Counted from the first letter of the stretch, positions 10,086-22,045 are shown. The stretch: 64,000 nucleotides of DNA from Flaveria trinervia (GCA_025506515.1 CM046443.1:19110728-19174727), one strand, 5' to 3'. Notes: generated by a model not told the origin, from the sequence alone. A program made the numbers and translations.

Positions 10086-12187
10086 TGTAACACCCGGTTA
10101 TTTTAAAAAGACTAGACGTGAAGAATAAAAGAATGAAAAGCAATAAAGTCCAAATGGAGGGACTAAAAGTGTCCAAAAGGAAAAAACTTTGAAAAAGTTG
10201 GTGTAAAGGTGGGCATGGCCGCCCACCCTCACTTCACATCACCATCTTCTTTGGTTTTAGAGAGAGAGAGCAGAGGAACTCTCGGTTTTGAAGAAAAGAA
10301 GAAGAAGAGAAGTCGAATTCAAGGTAAGAATTCGTGGTTTTTAAGTGTTTATGACGGGTTTTATCCCGGTTGTATGCTTATGTGCTTATGTGTTTGTGTT
10401 TGTGCTCGGGTGTGTGTGTTTGGTGTTGTTTTTAGGCGTTTAAACTCAATTGCAAGTGGGTTAGAAAGGAAGAAACACCCAAGTTGTATCAGGTGAGTTC
10501 TAGACCCTGGTTTTTACTTGTTTTAAACTATCTTTGGGGCTGAAAATGTATAAAAACGATTTTCAAAGCTTATGTATGTTTACCCGTATGTAATGTGCAT
10601 GATTGGATGTTGATTCTTGAATGCTTATAGGTTGTTCATGTTTAGAATAGCCACATTAAGCTTAGAACATATGGGTTTGATGATTGGGTTTGAAAACATA
10701 CCGAAAACATGTTAAACAGAGGGTCCATGCGCCTAGATAAGGCTTATGCGCCTGAAATTGCCTTACAAAGATTTAAGTGTAATCCATGCGCCTAAACAGT
10801 AGCCCATGTGCCTAAGATTACATTAGAAATGTTTAAGTACAGCCCATGCGCCTAGAAATGTTAGCCGGACGACTAAGTGTAGGGCCATGCGCCCCAATAG
10901 TGCCCATGCGCCCCAATAGTGCCCATGCGCCCAAGTGGCTCATGCGCCGAAGTATCCATGCGTCCTGATTATCCATGCGTCTAAGTGTTCATACGCACAA
11001 ATAGTGCCAATGCACCTGAATAGTTCATGCGCCTAAAGTGATAAATGCTTAAGTGTTGGCTGATGCGACTACATAATGATGAAACGCCCGAACAGGGCTC
11101 ATGCGCCCAAATAGTTCCCATGTGCCTAAGCATTTAGAAATGTTTACAAAATTTTCTAGGAGTCTGTGCTTTAGGGTATTAACCAAGGTTGACTAAGGGC
11201 TTATTAATGATGATGTTTCATGCATAGTTATGATTGTTCCTTATTATTGTTACTGCTATTATTATTATTACTTATAGTATGTGACTTTACGTGGTATGTT
11301 ATTATCATAACGTAAAGTATATCGTAATAATAAAGTGAAAGAGCAATAAAGAAAAGAAGAGGAACATTAATGAAAATGTTAACAAGTCTTGCAAGCTTAC
11401 AGGAGGTGCACGACCATGTTGTCATTAGCTCAATTGTGTTGTGGGTTAGCTACCCTATTATGCACACAGGGCCGATCAATTGAGATTGGCAGGACCTTTG
11501 TAGCGTGTCCTGGGTGATTGGGTTGGCCTTCTACATAGTACACAGAACCCTTTCGAGGGATACAGTTGACCTTTTCGAGGGATAGAGTTGACCCTTTTGG
11601 GGTATATAGTTGACCCTTTCGAGGGATATAGATGACCCATCACCCGTTTTCTATCGCGCATATAGTTGGGGTATTGCTCACTAGTCCATACAGAAAGTGA
11701 AACATAAAGATAAAATTTTACAGAACAGACAAGGCATACAGTATAAAGAACGAACAGTATTTGTTCATATAGTTAATGCGTGCTCGCATATACAGTACAG
11801 ATTTGTATTTTACAAAAAAGAGTATTTTCTTATACAACATATAGAAAGTACTTTATTACTTTTAAAACTAGAACTCACTCAGCAACGCTAACTTTTATAC
11901 ATTTTTAGTTGGCAGGTAATTATTGTTGAGGATGGCACGAGGGTGAAGCTACTCGGCAGGAAAAGACTGGCATCCATTCATATTCTATGTTGCTGTAGTT
12001 TTGTAATGCAGTAAAACAATTCTTTTGTAAACAGTTAAATGATGATGTATTGCTTAACAACAGTTTTTTAAATGAAATGAGTTTTTGATAAATTATTTCC
12101 GCTGCTTAAGTTTGTATAATTATAATGTGTAGTGTTTTAACTACTGTAATTGACCAACTGTGAGGTGCCCGGGAACGGGGCCTTACA
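10086..12187 (+). repeat. gypsy-A 3' LTR
   Basis: It begins TGTAACACCCGG and ends GGGGCCTTACA, 2102 bp, followed at once by the AGAGA duplication. It has the same internal minisatellite (10722-11140) and 22-bp hairpin array (about 11548-11640) as the 5' LTR. Differences from the 5' LTR are numerous enough to show that insertion was not recent. Confidence 0.93.
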
Positions 12188-12192
12188 AGAGA
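12188..12192. repeat. Right target site duplication of gypsy-A (AGAGA)
   Basis: Identical to 3020-3024. Sequence after it (TCTAGGTTGG) continues the minus-strand copia-A coding remnant that stops at 3024. Confidence 0.9.
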
Positions 12193-12770
12193 TCTAGGTT
12201 GGAAAAGTTCTGCTCAAGATTTTGAACACTTGGACCAGCTGATGTCACATATTCATTGAATGAGGACTGCTTGAATAAAGGAAACACAACATGAATAGAT
12301 TTTTGTTATGGAGCAACATTAACAATTGTGTATTCCTCCTGATTGTTGCATCTATCAGCTTGGTGTTGTATAGTGTTTGAGTTGTCATTTGATGAGTTTT
12401 GAGGCTCACTTTGTTGACAATTAGTTGAAGTTCCACTTGCTTTGGAGATTGCCATGCTTTCAGGTCTTCTATTTATGGGAGCTTGATTTTCAGCAATTCT
12501 TGAAGAATTTGGAAGAGGTCTAGGTAACTCAAAAAGTTGATCATCATCCGAATCATTTTGAGTTCCTGTTCCAGCTGAAACATGTTTACAAGAAGGTTTA
12601 GAATAGTTTGGAAACAATTCTAAGTCAAAGATATGGTTAGGACCATTTCCCCTAACACAATAAGTCTGCTCATTAACAACAATGTTATATGATTCCTCAA
12701 ATTGTTGATTTTTTTATATTGTAAACTCTATAAGCAATAGAGTTGGAGGAATATCCAACAAAGATAGCAT
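12193..12770 (-). pseudogene. copia-A linker between integrase and reverse transcriptase
   Basis: On the minus strand, 12617-12306 is open and reads as a low-complexity, Ser/Asn/Gln/Pro-rich segment (SAGTGTQNDSDDDQLFELPRP), then continues past a stop to SSFNEYVTSAGPSVQNLEQ at the gypsy-A boundary. Such hydrophilic linkers between integrase and RT are usual in copia pol. The RT start follows on the far side of gypsy-A at 3019. Confidence 0.65.
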
Positions 12771-13470
12771 CATCCAACTTTTCAACAAATTTTTCCAAAT
12801 TGTCCTTTATGTTAGGTATGCTACACCTGCTGCCAAAGGACCTAAGAAAACCAAGAATGGTGGTCTCTTGTTCCATAGCCCGTCAGGGGTTTTTCCATGG
12901 GGCTTAACTATAAGGACTCTGTTATGAACATAGCATGCAGTGCTGACTGCCTCTGCCTAGAATGTTAGAGGCAGCTTTGAATAAGCTAACATAGTCCTAG
13001 TAGCCTTAATAAATGTCATGTTTATCCTCTTAACAACACCATGTTGTTGAGGAGTTTTGGGAGTAATATATTATCTGGTAATCCCTTTTGAGTTACAATA
13101 TGAGTCAAGAACTTGATTCTTAAACTCAGTCCCTTGATCACTTCTAATATTTTTTACCTTGTGATCAATTTGATTTTCTATTTTAAGAATAAAAGAATTC
13201 AAAGTTTCAGTAGTTTAATCTTTAGTTCTTATAAAGAATACCCATGTAAATCTAGTGAAATCATCAACAATCACAAGTCAGTATGATTTTCTTCCAAAGC
13301 TCATTATATTGGTCGGACTAAATAGACCCATGTGCAATAAGTGTAATGGAGTGGTGATATAGTTAACTTCTTTGGATTTATAAGAAACCTTGTGTTACTT
13401 TCCTTTTAGACATGCAACACAGTTATCTTTGCAGAAAAATACAATTTTAGGCACACCATGTACTAAGTTA
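12771..13470 (-). pseudogene. copia-A integrase, degenerate
   Basis: No long open frame survives, but the minus-strand translation shows CVACLKGKQHKVSYK (Cys pair of the HHCC zinc domain) near 13400, LVIVDDFTRFTWVFF near 13250 with the first catalytic Asp, IRSDQGTEFKNQVL near 13120 with the second, and TPQQHGVVKRIN near 13050, where copia relatives have the catalytic Glu: here it reads Lys. Further on come AYSKLPLTF and NRVLIVKPHGKTP. Several stops interrupt it. The loss of the catalytic Glu and the stops indicate a dead copy. Confidence 0.82.
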
Positions 13471-14060
13471 TTTTTAACCAAATTATTCATGGTTTTAAAA
13501 TTAACATGACACATTCTTTTATGCCATAGAGCTGACTAATCACCATTAGCATTAGAAAGAAAGCATGATACTTCACCCAATGGAGAAGCATTGTTCATAT
13601 CAAGCTTGTACATATCTTTTTTCCTGGGAGATTTTAGAAGCATCAATTCCTAAGGAATTCTCATTCTGGGTTTGAGGATAATGCATTCATGTTCTGTGAA
13701 AAGCATTTGGTGGTTTTGATCACAAAATTAGGAAAAACTTGAAAGATTGTGTTCAAGTCGTTTGTCAAAGTTTACTTTGTCGACCTTTAACTTACCATTG
13801 GATACACTACCTCTATCAGAAATGTGTCCTCCGGTTTCAACTCCAAACTAAACAGGTCCCCCATCAAATTGTTGAAATTGTTAAAGAAGAGATCTATTAC
13901 CTGTCATGTGCCTAGAGCATCCACTGTCCACTATCCAGATATTATCATTTTTATCATGTGGATGTCACTGCACATAAGGTGAAAAAGTTAGTTACTATTA
14001 GAAACCCAAGCCTTGTTGGTCTTGGGCTTGTCCAATGTGGATGACATAATTAAATCAAAA
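13471..14060 (-). pseudogene. copia-A protease region
   Basis: The minus strand near 13895-13940 reads IWIVDSGCSRHMTGNRSLL, the copia protease active site (Asp in VDSG) with its usual CSRHMTG continuation; a stop follows. In the family this aspartic protease cleaves the polyprotein. The rest of the region matches the protease-to-integrase connection only weakly. Confidence 0.8.
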
Positions 14061-15360
14061 TTTATGCATGGGGGTTCAATTGTGGTATGTGAAGAAGAGG
14101 TATGGGCTACAACATCTTCTCTGACCTTTTATTTCATGCTTTGGTTGATTAGTGTAGATGAGCTTGAAGAAGCTTGAGCAGCACGACTTTCTTCTGAGGC
14201 TTCTTTCTTCTCGAAAGAGGCTTTCACCACCTTTTCTTACGAAGTATTATTCTTCTTAGAAGGTTACAAAGGAAATCTTTAGATCTTTTGAATTTTCTTT
14301 GGCTTGTCTTCTGAAGCTATTTTCCTTTCGGAAGAGTGAGTTTCTTCCGAAAGCAATTTGCTTCGGAAACAAGTCTTCCTTTTCTTAACACTCGAACCAT
14401 ATGATAAGGTCCAAATGTGAAACCCTCCATGAGTCCTTCTTTCTTAATATTATTTGTATAATGTGTGCTTGCCGGATTGTAGTAACAATCTTCAGCCATG
14501 TGGTTATGCAGACCATATATTATACACTCAATGTTACTCTTTATGGGGTGTGATGACTGTTGTTTCTTGCACTTATTTTCATCTTCAACTGTCTTCCCCT
14601 TCAGTTTCTAATCCTTCAGCTGGATAGGAGTGCTACTCTTTTCCTGGAGGAGAACTTCCAACCACTTAGAATCCAGCTGAGATAAACACACCTTTTTGCT
14701 TTAGGTCTATCTTTAGCTTAGACTCAACCACTTTTTTAGTAGTTTTTCTGGCTACCTTAGCTTTGTTTCTTCTGGCTTTGGTGGTCATAGGTTGATCATC
14801 TCTAGTAGGAATGGGTTTTTCAACCTGATCCTTCCCTATAATGGTCTCCATAATTATATCATTCTTCTTCTCATAAGGTAGGGGTTAGCAAATGGAACCT
14901 CTTGCTCTTCAGTACCATATCTTGTTGTCTTACAAACTCATAAGAATATGGTGGAGCAATTTCATTGGTTCCCCACCCACCTTTGTTTTTATAACAGACC
15001 TTTGAGTGGGAGTATGTAAGAATGGTTTTGAAGTTATGCTCTTCAATAGCATACTTCTTTTCTTCAGCCTCAACTAGGACTAGCTGGGCTTGAGCCTCAG
15101 TTAACATGGAAATTAAATCTTTGATTTGAGCCCTATAATTAGAGTGTTCATGTTTTAAAGATAATATAGTTTTCTCTAACTCTTTAATTTTCATTTTATA
15201 GTCAGATTTTGTCCTTTTAAAATAAGATTTTAAGATGTTTAAGGACTCAATATCTTATTTGTTTTTCATGTTATAGTCCTTATACAATTTGACTTTAGCA
15301 ATATAATGTTCATATACTTTTTATCATCTGTTGCAACCATGAGTGCTTGAACAGGGGTCA
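14061..15360 (-). pseudogene. copia-A gag C-terminal and coiled-coil part
   Basis: Short minus-strand open pieces cover this interval: a 107-residue piece at 15194-14871 with heptad-like Leu/Ile spacing (MKIKELEKTILSLKHEHSN) that looks like a coiled coil, ending in YSHSKVCYKNKGGWG, a Lys-rich piece at 14851-14666, and a piece at 14499-14317. The arrangement (zinc knuckle, coiled coil, then protease) agrees with the long gag of SIRE-like copia elements. Stops and frameshifts separate the pieces. Confidence 0.6.
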
Positions 15361-15364
15361 CATC

Positions 15365-16092
15365 TTACACCATGAAGCTCCGGTTAACTTCTTGAGCAAC
15401 AACAACAGTTTGTTGTTCAATTGATTTTCTAGCAACTTTATGTGTGACCAGATGTGTGGAGGCTTGAGTGGCTCTTAGATTTGATTTTGGAGCTTTGCAT
15501 TCCCTGGCAAAATGACCAAGTTGATTGCAGTTGTAGCATGTTGGTTTTGTTAAACCCAAATTTGTTGTCGGTTGGGTTTTAAGGGAACTGCCTTCCAGTT
15601 CTTTTAAAGAACTTCTTTGCTCTATAATTTAGCAGAGCCATTTGTTGGACGATGTCCATGTATTCAACATCATTTAGGCTAAATCATTCTAGATCGTCAA
15701 AGCAGAACTGAAGTCACTAGCATGCTCATTTCCTGAAACAAAGTCATAATTGTCCGGGAACGGACTTGATTGAGCCTGTTGGTGTCTCAAAAAAAGTGAT
15801 GTATGGCCTAGAAGAACATGATTGTTGCTGAGTGTAAGTCAAATACTGCTGGGGATGGGGGGTTCTTGATCCTTCAGCAACAACTAAAGCCTTGCTAGCA
15901 GAAGGACTAGAGGTTCTGCTCATTCGGTGGCCTCTTTGATTTTCTATCTCCACATGGTATCCATCAAGCATGTCAAATACTTTAAGATTTGATAATAATA
16001 TACTAAGATCTGAAGTTATCATGGATGATGATAGGATCTTTAGTCATCGTTCCTATTTCAGATCCAGATGATTTCTAGTTGATAGCCATTTT
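15365..16092 (-). pseudogene. copia-A gag with CCHC zinc knuckle
   Basis: The probable start is an ATG at 16092 (minus), followed by MAIN and a stop, then MTKDPIIIHDNF, a start typical of SIRE-type gag. The open piece 16022-15744 includes LSNLKVFDMLDGYHVEIENQRG. The piece 15559-15365 contains CYNCNQLGHFAREC, a perfect CX2CX4HX4C RNA-binding knuckle. The gag of this clade coats the genomic RNA. Multiple stops make it a pseudogene. Confidence 0.8.
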
Positions 16093-16143
16093 AGTGAGGT
16101 GACTATATGAGTGAAAAGACAAGGTGATTTAGGATGGTGGATG

Positions 16144-16156
16144 CTCTGATAGCAAT
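16144..16156 (-). other. copia-A primer binding site
   Basis: The plus strand reads GCTCTGATAGCAA, the reverse complement of the initiator-Met-type primer site with one mismatch (TTGCTATCAGAGC for TTGGTATCAGAGC). It lies next to the 5' LTR and fixes the minus orientation of copia-A. Confidence 0.75.
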
Positions 16157-16974
16157 TAAGGATCGGTTTTGGTCACTAAACACAAGTGTTCTCTCTTAAA
16201 CTCACTAAAATAACACTCAAATGATGAAGTAGAATCCTTTAAGAGTTGATAATAATATACTAAGTAAACAACACACAATAAATGGTTTTCAATATATTTG
16301 TATATATTACTTCTCAACTCAAAATTTTACAAGACTCTTACAAGCTTACAAATGAGTTTACAATGAGAACTATATATACTACTATCTACCACCGATTATA
16401 CTTAGATTACCAGCAAGGAAATTACTACTAAACATATACTTTATTGCTAGTAGTAAGGTATCTAAGATAAAATACAATCCTAGATAAGGTACTCACGACG
16501 AGTCTATGACTTACCTTACTAGCTGTACTAATTGATAAACAATGAATAGTTAATAAACTATGTTCAACTATATGGGCGTGGGAAAACACCACGTAGTATT
16601 TCAAAGGTTGCAGCAGCTTGTCAGAAGGACCATACTGATATCAACTAGTTCATAGTAGATTCTTCCGAAGGTGAACTGGCTTCGGAAGAACAAGTTCTTC
16701 TGAAGCCACTTATACTTCGATAGAGTCTACTTCTTCCGGGACTTCTGCTGATTTTCAAGTCTTTATACTTCCGAAGTCTTTTGTCTTAAAATCTTTCAAG
16801 TGTTCGTCTTCGCAAGATGGCTTCACCTTTTCTTCGGAAGACAAAGTTCCTTCTTTGGAAGTTCTTCTACTTTAGCCTTCGGAAGTGTAGCTTTGCATTA
16901 GGTAGTCTTTATTAGTTATACCAAAAATTATTCCAAGTGTTGTTTTGGTTGCACCGGCCTTATCTGTCCCAATA
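16157..16974 (-). repeat. copia-A 5' LTR (probable limits)
   Basis: Non-coding sequence right of the primer site. On the minus strand it would run from TATTGGGACAG at 16974 to CCTTA at 16157, about 818 bp; both ends would need one change to be canonical TG and CA. It is rich in CTTCCGAAG-like palindromic motifs (16650-16890), shared with the 3' tail at 1900-2060. No intact 3' LTR is present to confirm the limits. Confidence 0.5.
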
Positions 16975-18049
16975 GTGGTGTAAAATAAGAAATATTGTTC
17001 AACCAAATTTATTTATTAAAAATAAGTTACAAATACAATTACTAAAATACCCTTCGAAATTAATTGATCAAAATAAATAATATAAAATTTTGATTGGCTA
17101 GAATTGGTTATTTGGTTTCTCCGAACTATATGGTTTTTTAGGATCCATCCTTAACTATAAAATATATATCTAATAAATTAATAAATAATTAACTAGTAAT
17201 TATCCTAAATCCAACAAATAATTAATCAAACTTATTCTAACTCTAAAAAAATGGTTCTTCACTATCCCTACTAAAATACATGATTTTTATTAATAAAAAT
17301 ATTAAGAAAATCTATCTTAATTAAAACCTAAATCCTTAAAGTTTTCACTATAAATAAGGGTCTAATTCTCATTATTTTTCACACCAAAATCTAAATCTAG
17401 AGATCTCATATAAACAAATTTCAGCCATAGAACTATCTTGAAGATCCAAGAAGTTTCTCTCATCAACTAAGTTTTAGTGTTCTTTATGTCCATAACTTTC
17501 TAATTTTGTTCTATCAAATATATAACTATCTTACATCAATGATTAAATAATATTTTGTAGTAATTATAGATCTAAGATTGATCAAAGCATCAAATAAATA
17601 TGAAATCATCAAAACTTTATTTAAACACATTAAACTTATATTTTCCGATTTTTACAGATTCATAGGGCCAACTTTAGATAGTCATATCTCTCTTATAATA
17701 GATGCTTTTTCGATGATTTAAAAAAAATAAATTTAGAGTTTTGTCTTTTCAACCATATAAAGAACATCTTCTAACTTATTGATTTGACCCCTTAAATAGC
17801 TCGCCAAGCTTAGTGCGTGAATCTGTCCAAGGCTATCAAAACCCTAAATTTCGCAACATTCCAATAATTTCATGAATATAATGTAATGAAACAATTTTTA
17901 TTATAAAATACATAATATAAACATGCTTTAAACAATAAAAATCCAAACTTTAACAATTATCAATTTGAATCATGTTTCTGGTAAAATTCTTCATGTTTTC
18001 AATTATAACCATATACTATACAATTTATTCACTCACATCCTTGCTAGAC
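16975..18049. other. AT-rich non-coding stretch
   Basis: No open frame of note on either strand and no recognised domain. Short A/T runs and TAAT-rich text dominate. I see no repeat structure beyond simple sequence. Confidence 0.6.
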
Positions 18050-18516
18050 TGTAACTCCAGGATCAACACTTGAATCAAATATTAAGAAGATTTGTAAGAT
18101 CAAACAATGATAATCACAATAAAACCCCTTTGATCTATATTGATTGCATATGATTTATACAAAGTGAAAACCCCAATCAATTGGTCATTCAACCATTCAA
18201 AACACTTATGACAATTAACCTATTTATAGTCTAGACTAATATTCACTAATTGCACTTAACTCCCTAGACTTAGGCTAATTAATACAAAATTATATATTAA
18301 GCATAAAAATGACTAAAAACAATGATAAAATATATTTTGTTCACACAAAATATATTTATTATAATATAACTCCTAGTAATCTAAATCTTCAACGTCTCAT
18401 CTTGGTTCCTCGTCTCGAACGTGTCGGGTTTGACTTCTGTTGACTTTGACCGTGACATTGACTTTTGTTGACTTTCATTGTGATGATAATATAGACTATC
18501 TTTTACAGCTCCAACA
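18050..18516 (-). repeat. copia-B 3' LTR
   Basis: On the minus strand the LTR runs from TGTTGGAGCTG at 18516 to GGAGTTACA at 18050, 467 bp with canonical TG and CA ends. A TATA box (CTATAAATAGG, minus) lies at about 18222-18232. A polypurine tract sits immediately before it, and the left flank is not repeated on the right, so it is the 3' LTR of a truncated element and not a solo LTR. Confidence 0.75.
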
Positions 18517-18680
18517 ATACACCCCCTTATTCTATCATTATCAACGTCTTCAAACGAAATCAGCACCGAGAAGTCAACAATAGAATGATCTTCAAATTGA
18601 AGCTTTTCGAATCTAATTAGAAAGATTATTCATCTCATAAGCTCCCCCTATTATATGCTCCCCCTTTTCGATTGCAAGCT
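18517..18680 (-). mobile_element. copia-B polypurine tract and 3' tail
   Basis: The minus strand reads ATAAGGGGGTGTAT directly before the LTR. Upstream come AAGGGGGAGCATATAATAGG and AGGGGGAGCTTATGAG (18640-18670), purine-rich repeats typical of copia 3' ends. No pol sequence survives to the right, where gypsy-B LTR sequence takes over. Confidence 0.6.
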
Positions 18681-18739
18681 TTACAAGGATATTGGAACAG
18701 CTTTCCCAAATCTCTAATCTTGAGTGTTTCAAAAGATGT

Positions 18740-19854
18740 AGGAGGAGGCATCATCATACATATCACATCATCATGCATGCCACATATCATATCATCATCC
18801 ATCACATCATCAATGACATTACAAAGTCATCCTACATTACCCTCGGGAACCTCCCAAGTCAAAGCCTACACTTTACATTTTTCCCCAAAATCTCAGAAAA
18901 TATTCTAAGTCTTAGGCACATGGGAACACTTAGGCGCATGGGAAAGTTCTAGGCGCACGGGAACTATACGGGCGCATGGCCAACACTTAGGCATCTGGGC
19001 ACATTTCTAGGCACATAGGCACTATGCAGGCGCATGAGTGACTGGGCGCATGGGCTTTCTAGGCGCATGGGCTTTCTAGGCGCATGGGAACACTTAGTAA
19101 AATTCAACCTATTTCTAGGCGCATGGCTACTATTTAGGCGCATAGGAACACTTAGGCATTTATGAACCGTTAGGCGCATGGCTACTATTTAGGCGTATGG
19201 GTAGCCAACTTACACTAAACAACATATTTCAGTCCCCAATCCATCATCTAACATGTTCTAAGCTTAACACTAGCATTCTAAGCCATAGAAACACATTCAT
19301 AACATAATCATAAACATATTAACACCCAAATCGAACCCCACCCACAAACACATTCATACACATACATATGGGTGTAAACTCATTTTTATAAAAATAAACA
19401 TACATGCATTTCCAGCCCCAAATCAGTTTAAAACACGTAAAAAGGGGGTTCTAGAACTCACCTTAGCAACCTTTGGGTATGACTTCCTTCGAAACCCGTT
19501 TGCTAAGAGCTCAAACACCTAAAACCCAACCAAACACACAAGCGAACACACATAATCAAACAACCAAGGCATAGGCCGGTCAAGAACATCTAAAAACCAA
19601 GAATTCTTACCTCGAATTCAAGCTTCTGTTCTTCTTTCTTCAAGACCCGAAATTCTGCACTTTCTCTCTCTAAAATATCCGAATGAAAGGGTGTGTAGAC
19701 AACATGGGCGGCCATGCCACCTTTTACACCCACTTTTTGAAACTTTTGTCCTTTTTGACACTTTTAACCCCTCAACTTGGGTTTTATTGTATTTCTTTCC
19801 TTTTCTTTGCTTTTATTCTTTCTTTCTTGCCTTTAAAAATATCCGGTTGTTACA
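18740..19854 (-). repeat. gypsy-B 3' LTR, truncated at its 3' end
   Basis: The minus strand begins TGTAACAACCGG at 19854. It shows the gypsy-A LTR landmarks in order: GGGCGGCCATG near 19710, the two-part leader with a TTCGAATTC box near 19610, the CATGCGCC minisatellite at 18910-19200 (as GGCGCATGG on plus), then diverged text containing GCATGCAT. The terminal GGGGCCTTACA is absent, so the distal several hundred bases are missing. It is a related but diverged family. Confidence 0.75.
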
Positions 19855-19865
19855 AGTCCACCCCC

Positions 19866-19927
19866 CTTATATAGGTTTCGTCCCCAAAACCTGTTACTTA
19901 TATAGGTTTCGTCCCCAAAACCTGTTA
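19866..19927. repeat. 31-bp perfect tandem duplication at the gypsy-B polypurine tract
   Basis: The 31 bases at 19866-19896 are repeated exactly at 19897-19927 (starting CTTATATAGGTTTCGTCCCC). In gypsy-A the corresponding stretch between the end of pol and the LTR is present once. Confidence 0.92.
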
Positions 19928-20800
19928 TTCCTCAAACAAATATGGGTAATGCTTCCTCATCTCCTCTTCGATCTCCCACATAGACTCAGATCCCTTCTTG
20001 TGCGTCCACTGTATACGCATAAGGGGGCATACCAATACTAGCATGATAACTATTGTTATATGAGAACTCAGCTAACGGTAAGTGGTCATCCCAACTTCCT
20101 CCAAAATCAATGACGCATGCCCGAAGCATATCTTCTAGCGTTAGAATTGTCCTCTCTGACTGACCATCTGTCTGAGGATGATAAGTCGTGCTAATATGTA
20201 ACCTCGTCTCCATCACCTCATAGAACTTCTTCCAAAATATAGATGTAAACCGGGTGTCACGATCGGACACAATGGACACCAGCAAACCATAACGAGTTAC
20301 AATCTCCTTGATGAACAGATCCGCCAACCTCTCGGATGAATATGTCTCGCGGATCGGTAGGAAGTGAGCACTCTTCATCAAACGATCAACTATCATCCAT
20401 ATGGCATCATACCTTCGCGCGGTACATGATAGCTTTGTAATAAAGTCCATGGTGATACGCTCCCACTTCCACTTCGGTATATCCAACGGTTGGATCTTCT
20501 CGTATGGTTTCTGATGCTCGGCCTTCACTTGTAAACAAGTAAGGCACTTACTCACATACTCTGCCATATCGTGTTTCATACCCGACCACCAATAATCTTT
20601 CTTCATATTTTGATACATTTTATAGCACTGGGATGAATGAAGTATCGAGTCTTATGAGCTTCATCCATAATCTTCCCATGTAGATCCCCAAAACGAGTAA
20701 TCCACATCCATCTAAATCGGGTTCTAACACTGCTCGTGTTTTCACCCAACTCCGCGACTAGGCCTCTCATCCTTTCAGAATTAAGACGATCTTCTTTCAA
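19928..20800 (-). pseudogene. gypsy-B integrase with internal deletion
   Basis: The minus strand open piece 20618-19986 carries CLTCLQVKAEHQK (zinc Cys pair), MDFITKLS, SDRDTRFTS and DGQSERT (D,D35E), then YNNSYHASIGMPPY. At about 20022 it jumps to sequence equivalent to VQWTHKKGSES in another frame, the last part of the chromodomain. Compared with gypsy-A, about 0.5 kb is missing. The piece 20800-20603 is the linker before integrase (MKEDRLNSERMRGLV). Integrase tail and most of the chromodomain are lost. Confidence 0.85.
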
Positions 20801-22045
20801 TGTCTCGTCTTGAAACTCCTTGACCTACATCATCACATCAGAGGTCATAATAAACTGATAAGCCTTCACCCGAATCAGTTTGGGTCTCCTTTCGGCTAAG
20901 GGCATCTGCCATTACGTTGGCCTTGCCCGGATGGTAATCGATCTCGCAATCATAATCCTTTATGAGTTCTAACCATCTCCCCTACCTCATGTTCAAGTCT
21001 TTCTGCTCAAAGAAGCTCTTGTGGTCAATGAATATTCATCCTATATAGGTAGTGCCTCCAAATCTTTAACGCAAATACCACAACTGCTAGCTTCAAGTCA
21101 TTAGTAGGATAGTTAATCTCATGAACTTTCAATTGTCGAGATGCACAGGCTATAACTTTTCCTCGCTGCATCAACACACATCCCAACCCCGAGTAAGAAG
21201 CATCTGAATAAACCACCAAATCTTTGCTTCCATCAGGTAATGACAAGATAGGAGTTTGAGTCAACCTTACCTTCAACTCCTCAAAAGCCTTCTCTTGATA
21301 TTGACCCCTTACAAACTTCACATCCTTACGGGTCAATTTAGTTAATGGAGAAGCTATCTTAAAGAAGTCTTGAATAAATCTCCTATAATATCATGCCAAA
21401 CCCAAGAAACTACAAATCTCATATGGTGTCTTTGATGACTTCCATTGCATCACAGCCTCCACCTTTGCTGGGTCCACCATAATCCCTTCGGGATTCACTA
21501 CATGACCCAAGAACTAAACTTCGCGTAGCTAGAACGCGCACTTGGAGAATTTAGCATACAACTTCTTTTTTCTCAATGTCTCTAGCACTTCCCAAATATG
21601 ACAAGCATACTCCTCCTCGCTCCTCGAATAAATCAGGATATCATCATTATATACAATCACTGATTTATCCAACATCGGCCGACACACCTGATTCATCAAG
21701 TCCATAAAAGCAGCTGGCGCGTTGGTTAAATCAAATACATAACGAGGAACTCCTAGTGTCCGTAATGCGTGCGAAAAGTTGTTTTAGGAATGTCTTGCTC
21801 CTTCACCTTCAACTGATGATAACTAGATTGTAGGTCTATCCTGGAAAACCAACTAGCACCTTGGAGCTGATCAAACAGATCATCAATTCTTGGTAACAGA
21901 TACCGATTCTTCATCGTCAACTTATTTAACTCACGGTAGTCAATACACATTCTCATGTTACCGTCCTTCTTCACAAATAGGACCAGTGCACCCCATGGAG
22001 AGATACTCGGTCTAATGAACCTTTTTATCAAGCAACTCCTTCAGT
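20801..22045 (-). pseudogene. gypsy-B reverse transcriptase and RNase H, 5'-truncated
   Basis: Minus-strand pieces: 22031-21753 with FIRPSISPWGALVLF, MCIDYRELNKLTMKN and PRIDDLFDQLQGAS; then shifted blocks near 21650 (SVIVYNDDILIYS, so the usual Phe-Ile before the Asp pair has changed); and 21336-21025 with RKDVKFVRGQ, VVYSDASYSGLGCVLMQRGK and FALKIWRHYLY. Homology stops abruptly near 22045, before the conserved protease-RT junction, and there is no 5' LTR. This copy is a 3' fragment of a chromovirus. Confidence 0.82.

Larger units (their letters stand above)
3025..12187 (+). mobile_element. gypsy-A: complete but decayed Ty3/gypsy chromovirus (Tekay-like)
   Basis: Structure in order: 5' LTR 3025-5130, initiator-Met-type primer site 5133-5146, gag, protease, RT, RNase H, integrase and chromodomain up to 10047, polypurine tract 10071-10085, 3' LTR 10086-12187. 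Total 9163 bp, flanked by AGAGA on both sides. The domain order with integrase last and a C-terminal chromodomain places it among chromoviruses; motifs are of the Tekay/Del kind. It sits inside the copia-A element in the opposite orientation and is therefore younger. The internal region has at least seven premature stops and four or more frameshifts, so it is not autonomous. Confidence 0.93.

Noticed and set aside
10209..10496. 95-codon open frame in the gypsy-A 3' LTR
   Set aside because: Low-complexity LTR sequence; the homologous part of the 5' LTR does not keep the frame.
18672..18952. Two overlapping plus-strand frames rich in His, Ile, Ser and Thr
   Set aside because: Lie in the diverged gypsy-B LTR with CATCAT repeats; no coding features.
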